Shown here piece after piece: positions 1 through 5,481 of a DNA stretch of 6,448 nucleotides (its first letter is position 1; every line of letters starts with the position of its first letter). The notes under the pieces are model-generated. The model worked only from the letters and a program-made list of their open reading frames with translations, was not told where the DNA came from and made no database searches. Both the position numbers and the translations under genes were made by a program. Origin of the DNA: an uncultured bacterium (GTDB lineage Bacteria; Bacteroidota; Bacteroidia; Chitinophagales; Chitinophagaceae); assembly GCA_903957405.1 (NCBI GenBank), contig CAJBPC010000369.1:1-6448 (forward strand), in the 5' to 3' direction.

Positions 1-800
1 AGCATGTACACGGGCGTCGCAGTATAAAAATCCCGCAGGGATGACCATGCATCCATCGCATGCCATTTGTGTCTGGCCTTCTCCGCATTGGTGGCCATGG
101 GGCCGGGCTTGTCATAATACACGTAATCGCCTGTCTGCACAAAAAGATCCGGTTCCTGCTTCTTCATGCTTCCGTACGTCTTGAAGCCGATGGTGGAATC
201 GTCATAGCTCCAGAAATACTGACAGGTGGAAGTCGTCATGTAAAATTCCTCTGACAGGCTTGCTTTCGGAGAACTGCTGAACTGCCCTTCCGTGGTGCTT
301 ACCTCACCCCGTTCGGAAGCTTTGCCTTCAATCCTGACATTGTATTTCGTGCCGGGTGTCAGCCCCTTGAAATGATGGAACCCCGTATGGTCTTGCTCTT
401 TTTGTACCCGGATCCATGGTGATGGGTATGTTTTTTTTCCTGACGATAGGGTGATTTTTACCCATCCGTCGGTGCCGGCCACACCTCCGTCCATCCCTGC
501 CACCGGCATGTTCTCGTCGAAATGCAAGGGATGCCGGAATACTTTGATCTGCCGCTCATGCACCACGGGATTTGGCTTCTCCGATGCACACAACCGCGTC
601 CATATGGTGGCTTCTCCAGGAGTGATGTCCATCACCTTGTATCCAGTCGTGAAATACACTTTTTGTGCCTGAGCCGGAAAAAAGAATATGATCGACATCC
701 CCAGCAAAACCGTCATCATGATGCCTCCGGCCCTCCGCCGATGTCGCCCTTTGCCCTGATGCTTTTGATTGAGATGAAAAGATTGAAATATCATAGGCAT
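1..800 (-). CDS. PhoD-family alkaline phosphatase / phosphodiesterase, N-terminal part (C-terminus beyond window)
   Basis: An open frame enters from the left edge and gives 266 residues with no stop. After a signal peptide (hydrophobic residues about 28-42, likely cleavage after the AQA ending at 45) comes a PhoD N-terminal beta-sandwich: a segment around 53-71 ending in ATIWTRLC, then a fibronectin-like strand set ending in LTPGTKYNVRIEG (147-159). The metallophosphatase core begins at about residue 186, with STCQ (191-194) and the metal-ligand motif PDLFVQTGDYVYYD (217-230). The window ends just before the expected DDHD metal motif. Family members are secreted metal-dependent phosphomonoesterases or phosphodiesterases that release phosphate outside the cytoplasm. 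I chose the ATG at 800 because it supplies the basic n-region (KGRHRRR) that the alternative ATGs at 719 and 716 would lack. An in-frame stop lies upstream. There is no clear Tat motif and no Shine-Dalgarno. The exact substrate is unknown. Confidence 0.85.
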   Translation of the reverse strand, partial: MPMIFQSFHLNQKHQGKGRHRRRAGGIMMTVLLGMSIIFFFPAQAQKVYFTTGYKVMDITPGEATIWTRLCASEKPNPVVHERQIKVFRHPLHFDENMPVAGMDGGVAGTDGWVKITLSSGKKTYPSPWIRVQKEQDHTGFHHFKGLTPGTKYNVRIEGKASERGEVSTTEGQFSSSPKASLSEEFYMTTSTCQYFWSYDDSTIGFKTYGSMKKQEPDLFVQTGDYVYYDKPGPMATNAEKARHKWHAMDAWSSLRDFYTATPVYM

Positions 801-1023
801 TTTTGGTATGGATTTTAGACCGCTGGGATCTGTATGTTACGGGGTTCTCCGTTATTGCCAGACCATCCTGACTGGCAGACCTTTCCGCACCATCCTCCTA
901 AAAAATCAGGCTCAGGCGGCTTTTCCCAGGCATTGGCTGCGGGACGAGTTGCCATCGATCTTTTGGTGCAAGAGATCTTGGCAACGCTTTCAGCCATTGA
1001 CTGCCGTTATTTTTGATGCTGCA

Positions 1024-1039
1024 CCTGTCGGCCGACTGG
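1024..1039. repeat. GC-rich near-perfect palindrome in the 801-1049 intergenic region
   Basis: The perfect 10-bp palindrome GTCGGCCGAC (1027-1036) extends to 16 bp with one mismatched pair. It lies 11 bp past the stop of the DUF3298 gene, between that gene and the PhoD gene on the same strand. It could form a transcript-end hairpin, but no T-rich run follows directly on the minus strand, so it is not a typical intrinsic terminator. A protein-binding site is equally possible. The rest of 801-1049 holds no gene I can support, only short overlapping open frames on both strands, and no TAnnTTTG box for the PhoD gene. Confidence 0.3.
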
Positions 1040-1049
1040 CGCAAAATCC

Positions 1050-2150
1050 CTATAGTCCCGCCAGCTTCACAAACGCGGGCTGCAGATATGTTTTCAATTC
1101 TGTGAAGGGTACGGGAATTTCAATCTGTCCGGATGAATAAGGACCGATGTCGTAAGGCGTGTAACTAAAGATTATAACCTTGTTCGTGAGGTGAAAATAA
1201 GATACACTCTCTATCCGGTCACCATAGAGCCCGGCTTCACGCAATGGCTGGTTTGGCTTTATGCCCGACTGCCTGCGGAGGTTCTTTTCTAAAAGCTTAG
1301 GCAATGCCTTGATCCCCGCAGGATTCACGATATCCGACATCTTAAGCACTTTCCGGTTCACCAGGTCAAGCACTTTGTACGTGGTCGCACCATTGCCATG
1401 CGCACCACCGGTATACTCCCACTCCATGTCGTTCAGGCATAAGATCGATGGCGACTGCCACCCGACGGAGACCCTTTTCACCATCGACCAGGAAAAACTG
1501 GAGGCCATATCGCGCAGATCCGCAGCAGACTCTGACTTGACCGCTTGGCGTAAACCAGCGAAGAATTCACTCCTTTTCTCTGCAAGCAGTCGATCCACAG
1601 ATGCCGTTGATTTTTTTGTCGGGCTGATGCAGGCACGGATCTCCTGACGGATGAATTCATCCTTTGCAGTGCTTCCCGTTGGCCAAATAGCACTCCCCTC
1701 GAACATCCCTTTCACATCCCTAACATCCGCGACTGGAATGATCGAATCTTTGATGTATTTGACCTCCATCGGTATCACGTTCTTCCAGGTCTTGAGTGAC
1801 ACGGTCAACTCCGCTCCTTTTTCACCGTTCTGCCAGGTGCCGGTCAGTCCTTCCCCATCCTCGCGAAGCCGAAAGGTCTCGACACGGTCACCCTTGTAGC
1901 TTGTCAGGAGGATGAAGCCATCCTTTTGGATCCCGCTGAAATCAATCGGTTCTCCAATGCGGTCGTACATATAGCTGCCAATGTACTCCCCACCTGCAAA
2001 ATACAGTTGCAACGTGATGGGATATTTATCGATCGTTCCTTTGAAGCTTTGGGTACTCCCGGGTAGACCCTGTGCAACAACCAACTGTATGCCTGCTCCT
2101 AAAAGCATGACCAAACAAATACAAAGCTTAGAAACTATGCGGGATCTCAT
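1050..2150 (-). CDS. Secreted DUF4163/DUF3298 (RsiV-like C-terminal domain) protein
   Basis: This 366-residue protein starts with a signal peptide (basic MRSRIVSK, hydrophobic 9-26, likely cleaved after VVAQ or VVA). Residues 33-120 form a beta-rich domain with the pattern FKGTIDKYPITLQLYF, GSYMYD and GTWQNG, often seen in Bacteroidota secreted proteins of unknown role. Residues about 145-245 fit the helical/beta DUF4163 region. Residues 246-350 carry the DUF3298 signature: YTGGAHGNGATTYKVLDL, then KVLKMSDIV, and the closing IIFSYTPYDIGPYSSGQIEIPVPF. DUF3298 is known from the extracytoplasmic part of RsiV, the lysozyme-sensing anti-sigma factor, and from PdaC-type deacetylases. Neither an anti-sigma domain nor a catalytic deacetylase domain is present, so the protein is best seen as a periplasmic or secreted wall- or ligand-binding protein of unknown function. 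The start at 2150 gives a complete signal peptide. The gene lies 32 bp after the tryptophanase and may be co-transcribed. Confidence 0.8.
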   Translation of the reverse strand: MRSRIVSKLCICLVMLLGAGIQLVVAQGLPGSTQSFKGTIDKYPITLQLYFAGGEYIGSYMYDRIGEPIDFSGIQKDGFILLTSYKGDRVETFRLREDGEGLTGTWQNGEKGAELTVSLKTWKNVIPMEVKYIKDSIIPVADVRDVKGMFEGSAIWPTGSTAKDEFIRQEIRACISPTKKSTASVDRLLAEKRSEFFAGLRQAVKSESAADLRDMASSFSWSMVKRVSVGWQSPSILCLNDMEWEYTGGAHGNGATTYKVLDLVNRKVLKMSDIVNPAGIKALPKLLEKNLRRQSGIKPNQPLREAGLYGDRIESVSYFHLTNKVIIFSYTPYDIGPYSSGQIEIPVPFTELKTYLQPAFVKLAGL

Positions 2151-2166
2151 AATTTTTTTATTATAC

Positions 2167-2174
2167 CAAATATA
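2167..2174 (-). promoter_or_regulatory. Possible -7 box (TATATTTG) before the DUF3298 gene
   Basis: TATATTTG read on the minus strand matches the Bacteroidota -7 consensus TAnnTTTG and ends 16 bp before the ATG at 2150. The nearest -33-like element is ATTG, 23 bp further upstream inside the end of the tryptophanase gene, which is a wider spacing than usual. The implied leader would be only about 10-13 nt. The gene may therefore have its own promoter in addition to read-through from the tryptophanase gene. Confidence 0.35.
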
Positions 2175-2182
2175 ATGAAATG

Positions 2183-3556
2183 TCAGTCTATTTGTTCCAA
2201 TTTCGCCGTGAAATGACGGAGCATGGGCGCCTCTTCAACGATGCGCAGTCCTCTGATATCCCGCCTTTTTTCAAACACGCCGATGATGACTTCTGCGACA
2301 TAGTCGATATGGCTCTGCGTGTAGACCCGTCTTGGGATGGCAAGGCGCACAAGTTCCAAGGCTGCAGGTATGAGTTGATGGTCGGCGTCATATTTTCCGA
2401 ACATCAGCGATCCGATCTCCACACCCCTTATGCCGCCTTCCAGATATAGCGCGCATGCCAGGGCTTGGCCGGGATAAGCCTCGATAGGAATATGCGGGAG
2501 GAAGGCCTTCGCATCAAGGTAGACGGCATGCCCACCAGCCGGTTGCATCACGGGAACACCCGCCGCAATCAGTTTTTCCGTGAGGTATTCTGTAGTCCGT
2601 ATGCGGTACCTGAGGTAGTGCTCGTCCATGACCTCGTAAAGGCCCACTGCCACGGCTTCCAAGTCACGGCCCGCAAGGCCTCCATAGGTGGGGAATCCCT
2701 CGGTGATGATCAGCAGGTTCCGGCAATGCAATGCCAGATCGGCATCCCGCATCGCAAGAAACCCTCCTATGTTGGCGAAGGCGTCTTTCTTTGCGCTCAT
2801 GGTGCAACCATCCGCATAAGAAAACATCTCCCGGACAATATCATATACGGGCTTGTCGGCGTAACCTTCTTCGCGCAACTTTATGAAATATGCATTCTCG
2901 GCAAACCGGCACGCATCAATGAACATAGGTATCCCGAATTCCGCACAGATCTTACTTGTCGCGCGGATATTCTCCATACTGACAGGTTGTCCGCCTCCTG
3001 AGTTATTCGTAATGGTGACGATCACCATGGGGATGTGCTCCGCACCCAACCGGATGATCTCCCGGCGCAATGCCTCCAGATCCATATTCCCCTTGAAAGG
3101 TGCAGGGATCGAAGGGTGCTTCCCCTCCTCACAGACCAAGTCGATGCCCTCCGCCCCGGAGAATTCAATGTTCGCGCGGGTGGTGTCGAACAGCGTGTTG
3201 CTGAGGAAATACTTCCCCTTGCTGCCGAGAATGCTGAAGATGATCTTCTCCGCAGCCCGGCCCTGGTGCGTGGGTATCACCAATGGCATGCCGGTGATGT
3301 CTTTAACGGCATTTTCGAATTTGAAGAAACTTGGACTCCCGGCGTAGGACTCGTCACCGAGCATGACTGCGGCCCACTGGTTGCTGCTCATCGCACTGGT
3401 GCCGCTGTCGGTCAAAAGGTCGATGAGCACGTCTTTTGAATGTATGAAGAATGGATTGTGGAAAGCGGATCGCAAGATCAACTCCCGCTGCTCGCGGGTT
3501 GTGAAATAAATCGGTTCCACAGATTTGATCCTGAATGGTTCAATGATGGTATGCAT
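2183..3556 (-). CDS. tnaA: Tryptophanase (PLP-dependent beta-eliminating lyase)
   Basis: This cytoplasmic PLP enzyme cleaves L-tryptophan to indole, pyruvate and ammonia. The 457-residue protein is colinear over its whole length with tyrosine phenol-lyase (456 aa) and tryptophanase (about 470 aa), and by my recalled alignment its numbering matches Citrobacter tyrosine phenol-lyase. Visible cofactor and carboxylate residues are Y71, R100 in THQGR, F123 (stacks on PLP), N185, D214, R217, the Schiff-base K257 in SAKKD, and R404 in VRLAIPRR. The residues that separate the two activities are of tryptophanase type: D124 (Thr in tyrosine phenol-lyase), V379 and I381 (Met and Arg) and H448 in LRHFT (Phe). 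Other stretches (EPFRIKSVE, FSYADGCTMS) read like tyrosine phenol-lyase, as is common in the shorter Bacteroidota tryptophanases. The start at 3556 aligns with the family N-terminus. It is preceded by a possible leader peptide and a good promoter, and followed by a secreted DUF3298 gene. Confidence 0.93.
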   Translation of the reverse strand: MHTIIEPFRIKSVEPIYFTTREQRELILRSAFHNPFFIHSKDVLIDLLTDSGTSAMSSNQWAAVMLGDESYAGSPSFFKFENAVKDITGMPLVIPTHQGRAAEKIIFSILGSKGKYFLSNTLFDTTRANIEFSGAEGIDLVCEEGKHPSIPAPFKGNMDLEALRREIIRLGAEHIPMVIVTITNNSGGGQPVSMENIRATSKICAEFGIPMFIDACRFAENAYFIKLREEGYADKPVYDIVREMFSYADGCTMSAKKDAFANIGGFLAMRDADLALHCRNLLIITEGFPTYGGLAGRDLEAVAVGLYEVMDEHYLRYRIRTTEYLTEKLIAAGVPVMQPAGGHAVYLDAKAFLPHIPIEAYPGQALACALYLEGGIRGVEIGSLMFGKYDADHQLIPAALELVRLAIPRRVYTQSHIDYVAEVIIGVFEKRRDIRGLRIVEEAPMLRHFTAKLEQID

Positions 3557-3565
3557 TTGAAAGAA

Positions 3566-3582
3566 TATTTAATCCGTAAATA
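3566..3582 (-). promoter_or_regulatory. AT-rich hairpin just upstream of the tryptophanase start
   Basis: TATTTA and TAAATA form a perfect 6-bp inverted repeat around a 5-nt loop, ending 9 bp before the tryptophanase ATG. In the mRNA it would lie where the ribosome binds. The stem is entirely A-U and therefore weak, so it may be chance in AT-rich leader DNA. If real, it could gate translation initiation. Confidence 0.25.
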
Positions 3583-3617
3583 ATGTATATGCCTGATCCT
3601 GATGGGGGATGATGTTC

Positions 3618-3656
3618 TCAGGATGGCCGCCGGATGATATTCTTCCAAATACTCAT
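3618..3656 (-). CDS. Candidate TnaC-like leader peptide upstream of tryptophanase
   Basis: A 12-codon frame starts at the ATG at 3656 and ends in TGA at 3620-3618. It encodes MSIWKNIIRRPS. It sits between a consensus promoter and the tryptophanase, 61 bp before the latter's start. In E. coli and Proteus, tna operons are induced by tryptophan through a short leader, TnaC, with an essential Trp in a WFNID context and a terminal Pro. Here W4-x-N6-I7 and R10-P11 near the C-terminus echo that pattern, but only 6 residues separate Trp from Pro, against 11 in E. coli. A C-rich, G-poor stretch follows the stop (about 3597-3617), which would suit Rho loading as in the E. coli operon. Against it: such a short frame can arise by chance, there is no ribosome-binding signal, and the predicted start of transcription is only a few bases before the ATG. 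Confidence 0.35.
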   Translation of the reverse strand: MSIWKNIIRRPS

Positions 3657-3662
3657 GGACGC

Positions 3663-3693
3663 CAAAAGTACAGAGAGTCGAGCGCATTTCAAA
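3663..3693 (-). promoter_or_regulatory. Bacteroidota-type promoter driving the tryptophanase
   Basis: Read on the minus strand, TTTG (3693-3690), a 19-bp spacer and TACTTTTG (3670-3663) match the Bacteroidota primary-sigma consensus TTTG-N19-21-TAnnTTTG exactly. Transcription should begin near 3659, giving a leader of about 100 nt before the tryptophanase ATG. This is the best promoter match I found in the window. Confidence 0.6.
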
Positions 3694-3789
3694 CGGTCCG
3701 ATGGGCCGGCGTAAATGACAAGGACGGGGGACTGTGAAAAAGTTTAGAAAAAATCACCGTAAAATTGAACCCATGGGCAGGATTAAGCC

Positions 3790-3804
3790 TTATATTGAAT
3801 ATAA
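3790..3804. repeat. Perfect AT-rich palindrome before the Rieske operon
   Basis: TTATATT and AATATAA form a perfect 7-bp inverted repeat around a single G, 45 bp upstream of the Rieske gene. It lies where the operon promoter is expected. TTGAAC (3765-3770) and TATATT (3791-3796) are promoter-like but poorly spaced (20 bp), and TAAAATTG (3760-3767) is one base off a TAnnTTTG box. The palindrome could be an operator or part of the promoter, but AT-rich palindromes also occur by chance. Confidence 0.3.
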
Positions 3805-3823
3805 ATGCAGATGTCAAAACTGA

Positions 3824-3840
3824 TTTTCACTCATTGAAAA
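3824..3840 (+). other. Small inverted repeat in the Rieske operon leader
   Basis: TTTTCA and TGAAAA flank a 5-nt loop, ending 9 bp before the Rieske ATG. The stem is weak and the A-rich right arm runs into the run of A typical before Bacteroidota start codons, so this may have no structural role. I see nothing else definable between 3694 and 3849. Confidence 0.2.
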
Positions 3841-3849
3841 AAAACTAAT

Positions 3850-4284
3850 ATGGACAGAAAGGAATTCCTATCACAAATGGGTATGACCAGCGCCGCGGTC
3901 TTCATGGGCGCATGCATGGCGGGTTGCTCCAAGGATGACAACAATAATGCGGGTCCGAACCCGACGCCGCCCCCGTCGAATGTCGACTTCACCGTGAACC
4001 TCTCCGATCCGGCCAATGCCGCACTTAACACTGCAGGGGGATTTCTTTACAAGAACAATATCATCGTAGCGAAAACGGTTGCCGGCAGTTTCATTGCCGT
4101 ATCTCAAGTATGCACCCACCAAGGGACCACGATCGTCTTTCAGGGCAATAACAATCGATTCTATTGCCCCAACCATGGCGCTACGTACTCCACCACTGGC
4201 GCGGTGACGAACGGTCCTGCGAATACGGCCCTCGCAACGTACAATACACAACTCACCGGTACCACGCTCCGTGTCTTTTCATGA
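3850..4284 (+). CDS. Rieske [2Fe-2S] lipoprotein
   Basis: A 144-residue exported iron-sulfur protein. Residues 1-26 form a lipoprotein signal peptide ending in the lipobox MAGC, with C26 as the lipidated residue. The mature end CSKDDNNN fits the Lys-Asp-Asp surface-export signal described for Bacteroidota lipoproteins, and a Pro-rich linker follows (37-42). The Rieske fold (about 46-144) has C88-T-H90-Q-G, 15 residues, then C106-P-N-H109-G: two Cys and two His, the full 2Fe-2S ligand set. The extra Cys pair that forms a disulfide in bc1-type Rieske proteins is absent (T93, N108), and the Ser that raises potential is Ala (A111), while Y113 is kept. A lower potential than bc1 Rieske proteins is therefore expected. 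It is not a ring-hydroxylating oxygenase, since no catalytic domain follows. First gene of a three-gene operon; the next start lies 7 bp after its stop. Its electron partner is not known. Confidence 0.92.
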   Translation: MDRKEFLSQMGMTSAAVFMGACMAGCSKDDNNNAGPNPTPPPSNVDFTVNLSDPANAALNTAGGFLYKNNIIVAKTVAGSFIAVSQVCTHQGTTIVFQGNNNRFYCPNHGATYSTTGAVTNGPANTALATYNTQLTGTTLRVFS

Positions 4285-4291
4285 AATGAAT

Positions 4292-4909
4292 ATGAAAAAA
4301 AATATCTTCTCCTTCATCATGATGCTTCTTGCCATCCAGCTCTCGGGTCAGGAAAACGACCTGCTGAAGCAATTGATGGATGAGGATAAACCCGATACTG
4401 CCCTTTTGCCGGCAAAGATGATCGTCACACAAAGGATGCTCTGGGGAGAACATGGACTCATGCGCGATCTCAGGATCGCCCCCCTTACCACTGCCCAACG
4501 AAAGAAGGAGATGCAGACAAGACGGTTCATGTTGAAAGCACACCAGGTCCTTGGATTTGTGACGTTGGGTGGGATGGTGGCCCAGGGTGTCGTCGGCAGC
4601 CAACTCTACAATGGCAAGTACGACCTCGATGATGCGCATGAATCATTGGCAAAAGGCGTGAACATCACCTATTCACTCGCCGCTGCCATGTCCCTTTTCG
4701 CACCACCACCCCTCATCAACCGGGATAAGAATCTGTCATCCCTCAAACTCCACAAGTGGCTCTCGATCGTGCATATGTCGGGAATGCTTGCCACCAATAT
4801 CCTCGGTAACGCCATAGAAGATAATCCGAACCTGAAACCCGTACACCGCGCTGTCGCATTTACCACATTTGCCAGTTACGCCGCAGCGGTGGTGGTGATA
4901 AAATTCTGA
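4292..4909 (+). CDS. Four-helix, His-rich membrane protein, probable cytochrome b561-like haem protein
   Basis: 205 residues from the ATG at 4292, chosen because it begins a clean signal peptide (MKKNIFSFIMMLLAIQLSGQ). ATG 4286 adds two residues, and GTG 4271 would overlap the Rieske gene. A polar region (21-80) with TQRMLWGEHGLMRD precedes four likely membrane helices at about 82-103, 120-140, 154-174 and 186-203. Histidines sit at helix starts or inside helices: H84 (KAHQVLG), H116, H154 and H161 (LHKWLSIVHMSG), H185 (VHRAVAF). The phrases HQVLGF...AQGVVG and LHKWLSIV...TNILGN resemble the second half of the b561 core, where His pairs hold b haem across the membrane. This assignment is inference; family databases may call it hypothetical. 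The gene is tightly packed between Rieske (7 bp) and YceI (1 bp). A role in moving electrons between membrane quinone and the exported partners is plausible. Confidence 0.6.
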   Translation: MKKNIFSFIMMLLAIQLSGQENDLLKQLMDEDKPDTALLPAKMIVTQRMLWGEHGLMRDLRIAPLTTAQRKKEMQTRRFMLKAHQVLGFVTLGGMVAQGVVGSQLYNGKYDLDDAHESLAKGVNITYSLAAAMSLFAPPPLINRDKNLSSLKLHKWLSIVHMSGMLATNILGNAIEDNPNLKPVHRAVAFTTFASYAAAVVVIKF

Positions 4910-4910
4910 C

Positions 4911-5441
4911 ATGAGGACACTTTTTCTGTTCTGCTTACTGATCTGCCACGCATCTGGACATGCACAATCCGGTCAGCTTCGGGCTGATAAGTCAAAGTCG
5001 TTCATCCGATATGGTATGAAGCATGCACTCCATTCATGGACAGGGGAGTCTAAAGATCTGAACTGCGTGGTGGAGACAGATGCCGATGGAAGAATCGTGA
5101 AAGTGGCCGCTACCGTGAAGGTCCGCTCATTCGACAGCAAGAACTCAAACCGTGATGCACACATGCTGGAAGTGACAGATGACCTAACTTATCCCAACAT
5201 AAAATTCTACTCCACCTCGGTCGTCTTTACCGACAAAGCCTATTTGGTAAAAGGGGTAATCTCCTTTCATGGCGTGGATAAGCCTGTCGAGATGGAAGTG
5301 CAGGAAATGAAATCCTCTAAGAACAGGACCATTAATGCCCAGTTCACCCTCTTGCTGGAGGATTTCAAAATCGAGCGTCCATCTCTTTTCATGGTAAAGA
5401 CGGACAACGAATTAAAAATCACCCTGCAGGCCGTCTTTTAA
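4911..5441 (+). CDS. YceI-family secreted lipocalin-like protein
   Basis: 176 residues with a signal peptide (MRTLFLFCLLICHASGHAQS, likely cut after HAQ or HA). The mature part is a complete YceI domain: K27-S-K-S-F-I-R-Y-G-M-K-H with HSWTGES (41-47), the strand VKVAATVKVRSFDSKNSNRDAHM (63-85) with the hallmark N-x-x-R-D-x-H-M, YPNIKFYSTSV (94-104), and VKGVISFHGVDKPVEMEV (113-130). YceI proteins form a lipocalin-like barrel that binds long polyisoprenoid chains or quinone-like lipids in the periplasm. The start lies one base after the stop of the b561-like gene, so the two are surely co-transcribed. E. coli pairs a b561 protein (YceJ) with YceI, which supports the reading of both genes here. 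Last gene of the operon. A 5-bp GCCGT/ACGGC repeat straddles its stop codon but has no T-run, so I do not call a terminator. Confidence 0.9.
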   Translation: MRTLFLFCLLICHASGHAQSGQLRADKSKSFIRYGMKHALHSWTGESKDLNCVVETDADGRIVKVAATVKVRSFDSKNSNRDAHMLEVTDDLTYPNIKFYSTSVVFTDKAYLVKGVISFHGVDKPVEMEVQEMKSSKNRTINAQFTLLLEDFKIERPSLFMVKTDNELKITLQAVF

Positions 5442-5481
5442 CGGCAACGATACTTGCTAACATATTTTGTTTCGCTGATGG

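Noticed and set aside
850..890. Minus-strand sequence AGTCAGGATGGTCTGGC, with GGGAA and GGTG upstream, looked like a cobalamin riboswitch B12 box.
   Set aside because: Only the first half of the box matches, the spacing between elements is far too short, and the conserved CCACTGT and TCCGG segments are missing.
808..1140. 110-codon plus-strand frame covering the 801-1049 gap.
   Set aside because: It runs into the DUF3298 gene on the opposite strand, has low-complexity unconvincing composition and matches nothing I recognise.
3478..3687. 69-codon minus-strand frame overlapping the tryptophanase start.
   Set aside because: It overlaps the well-supported tryptophanase in another frame, starts upstream of the predicted transcript start and has no recognisable domain or signal peptide.
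3871..4251. 126-codon minus-strand frame opposite the Rieske gene.
   Set aside because: It is the antisense shadow of a gene with a complete Rieske ligand set and lipobox; its Arg-rich composition is typical of such shadows.
5430..5445. GCCGT/ACGGC hairpin across the YceI stop codon as a terminator.
   Set aside because: The stem is only 5 bp and no T-run follows, so it does not meet the minimum for an intrinsic terminator.
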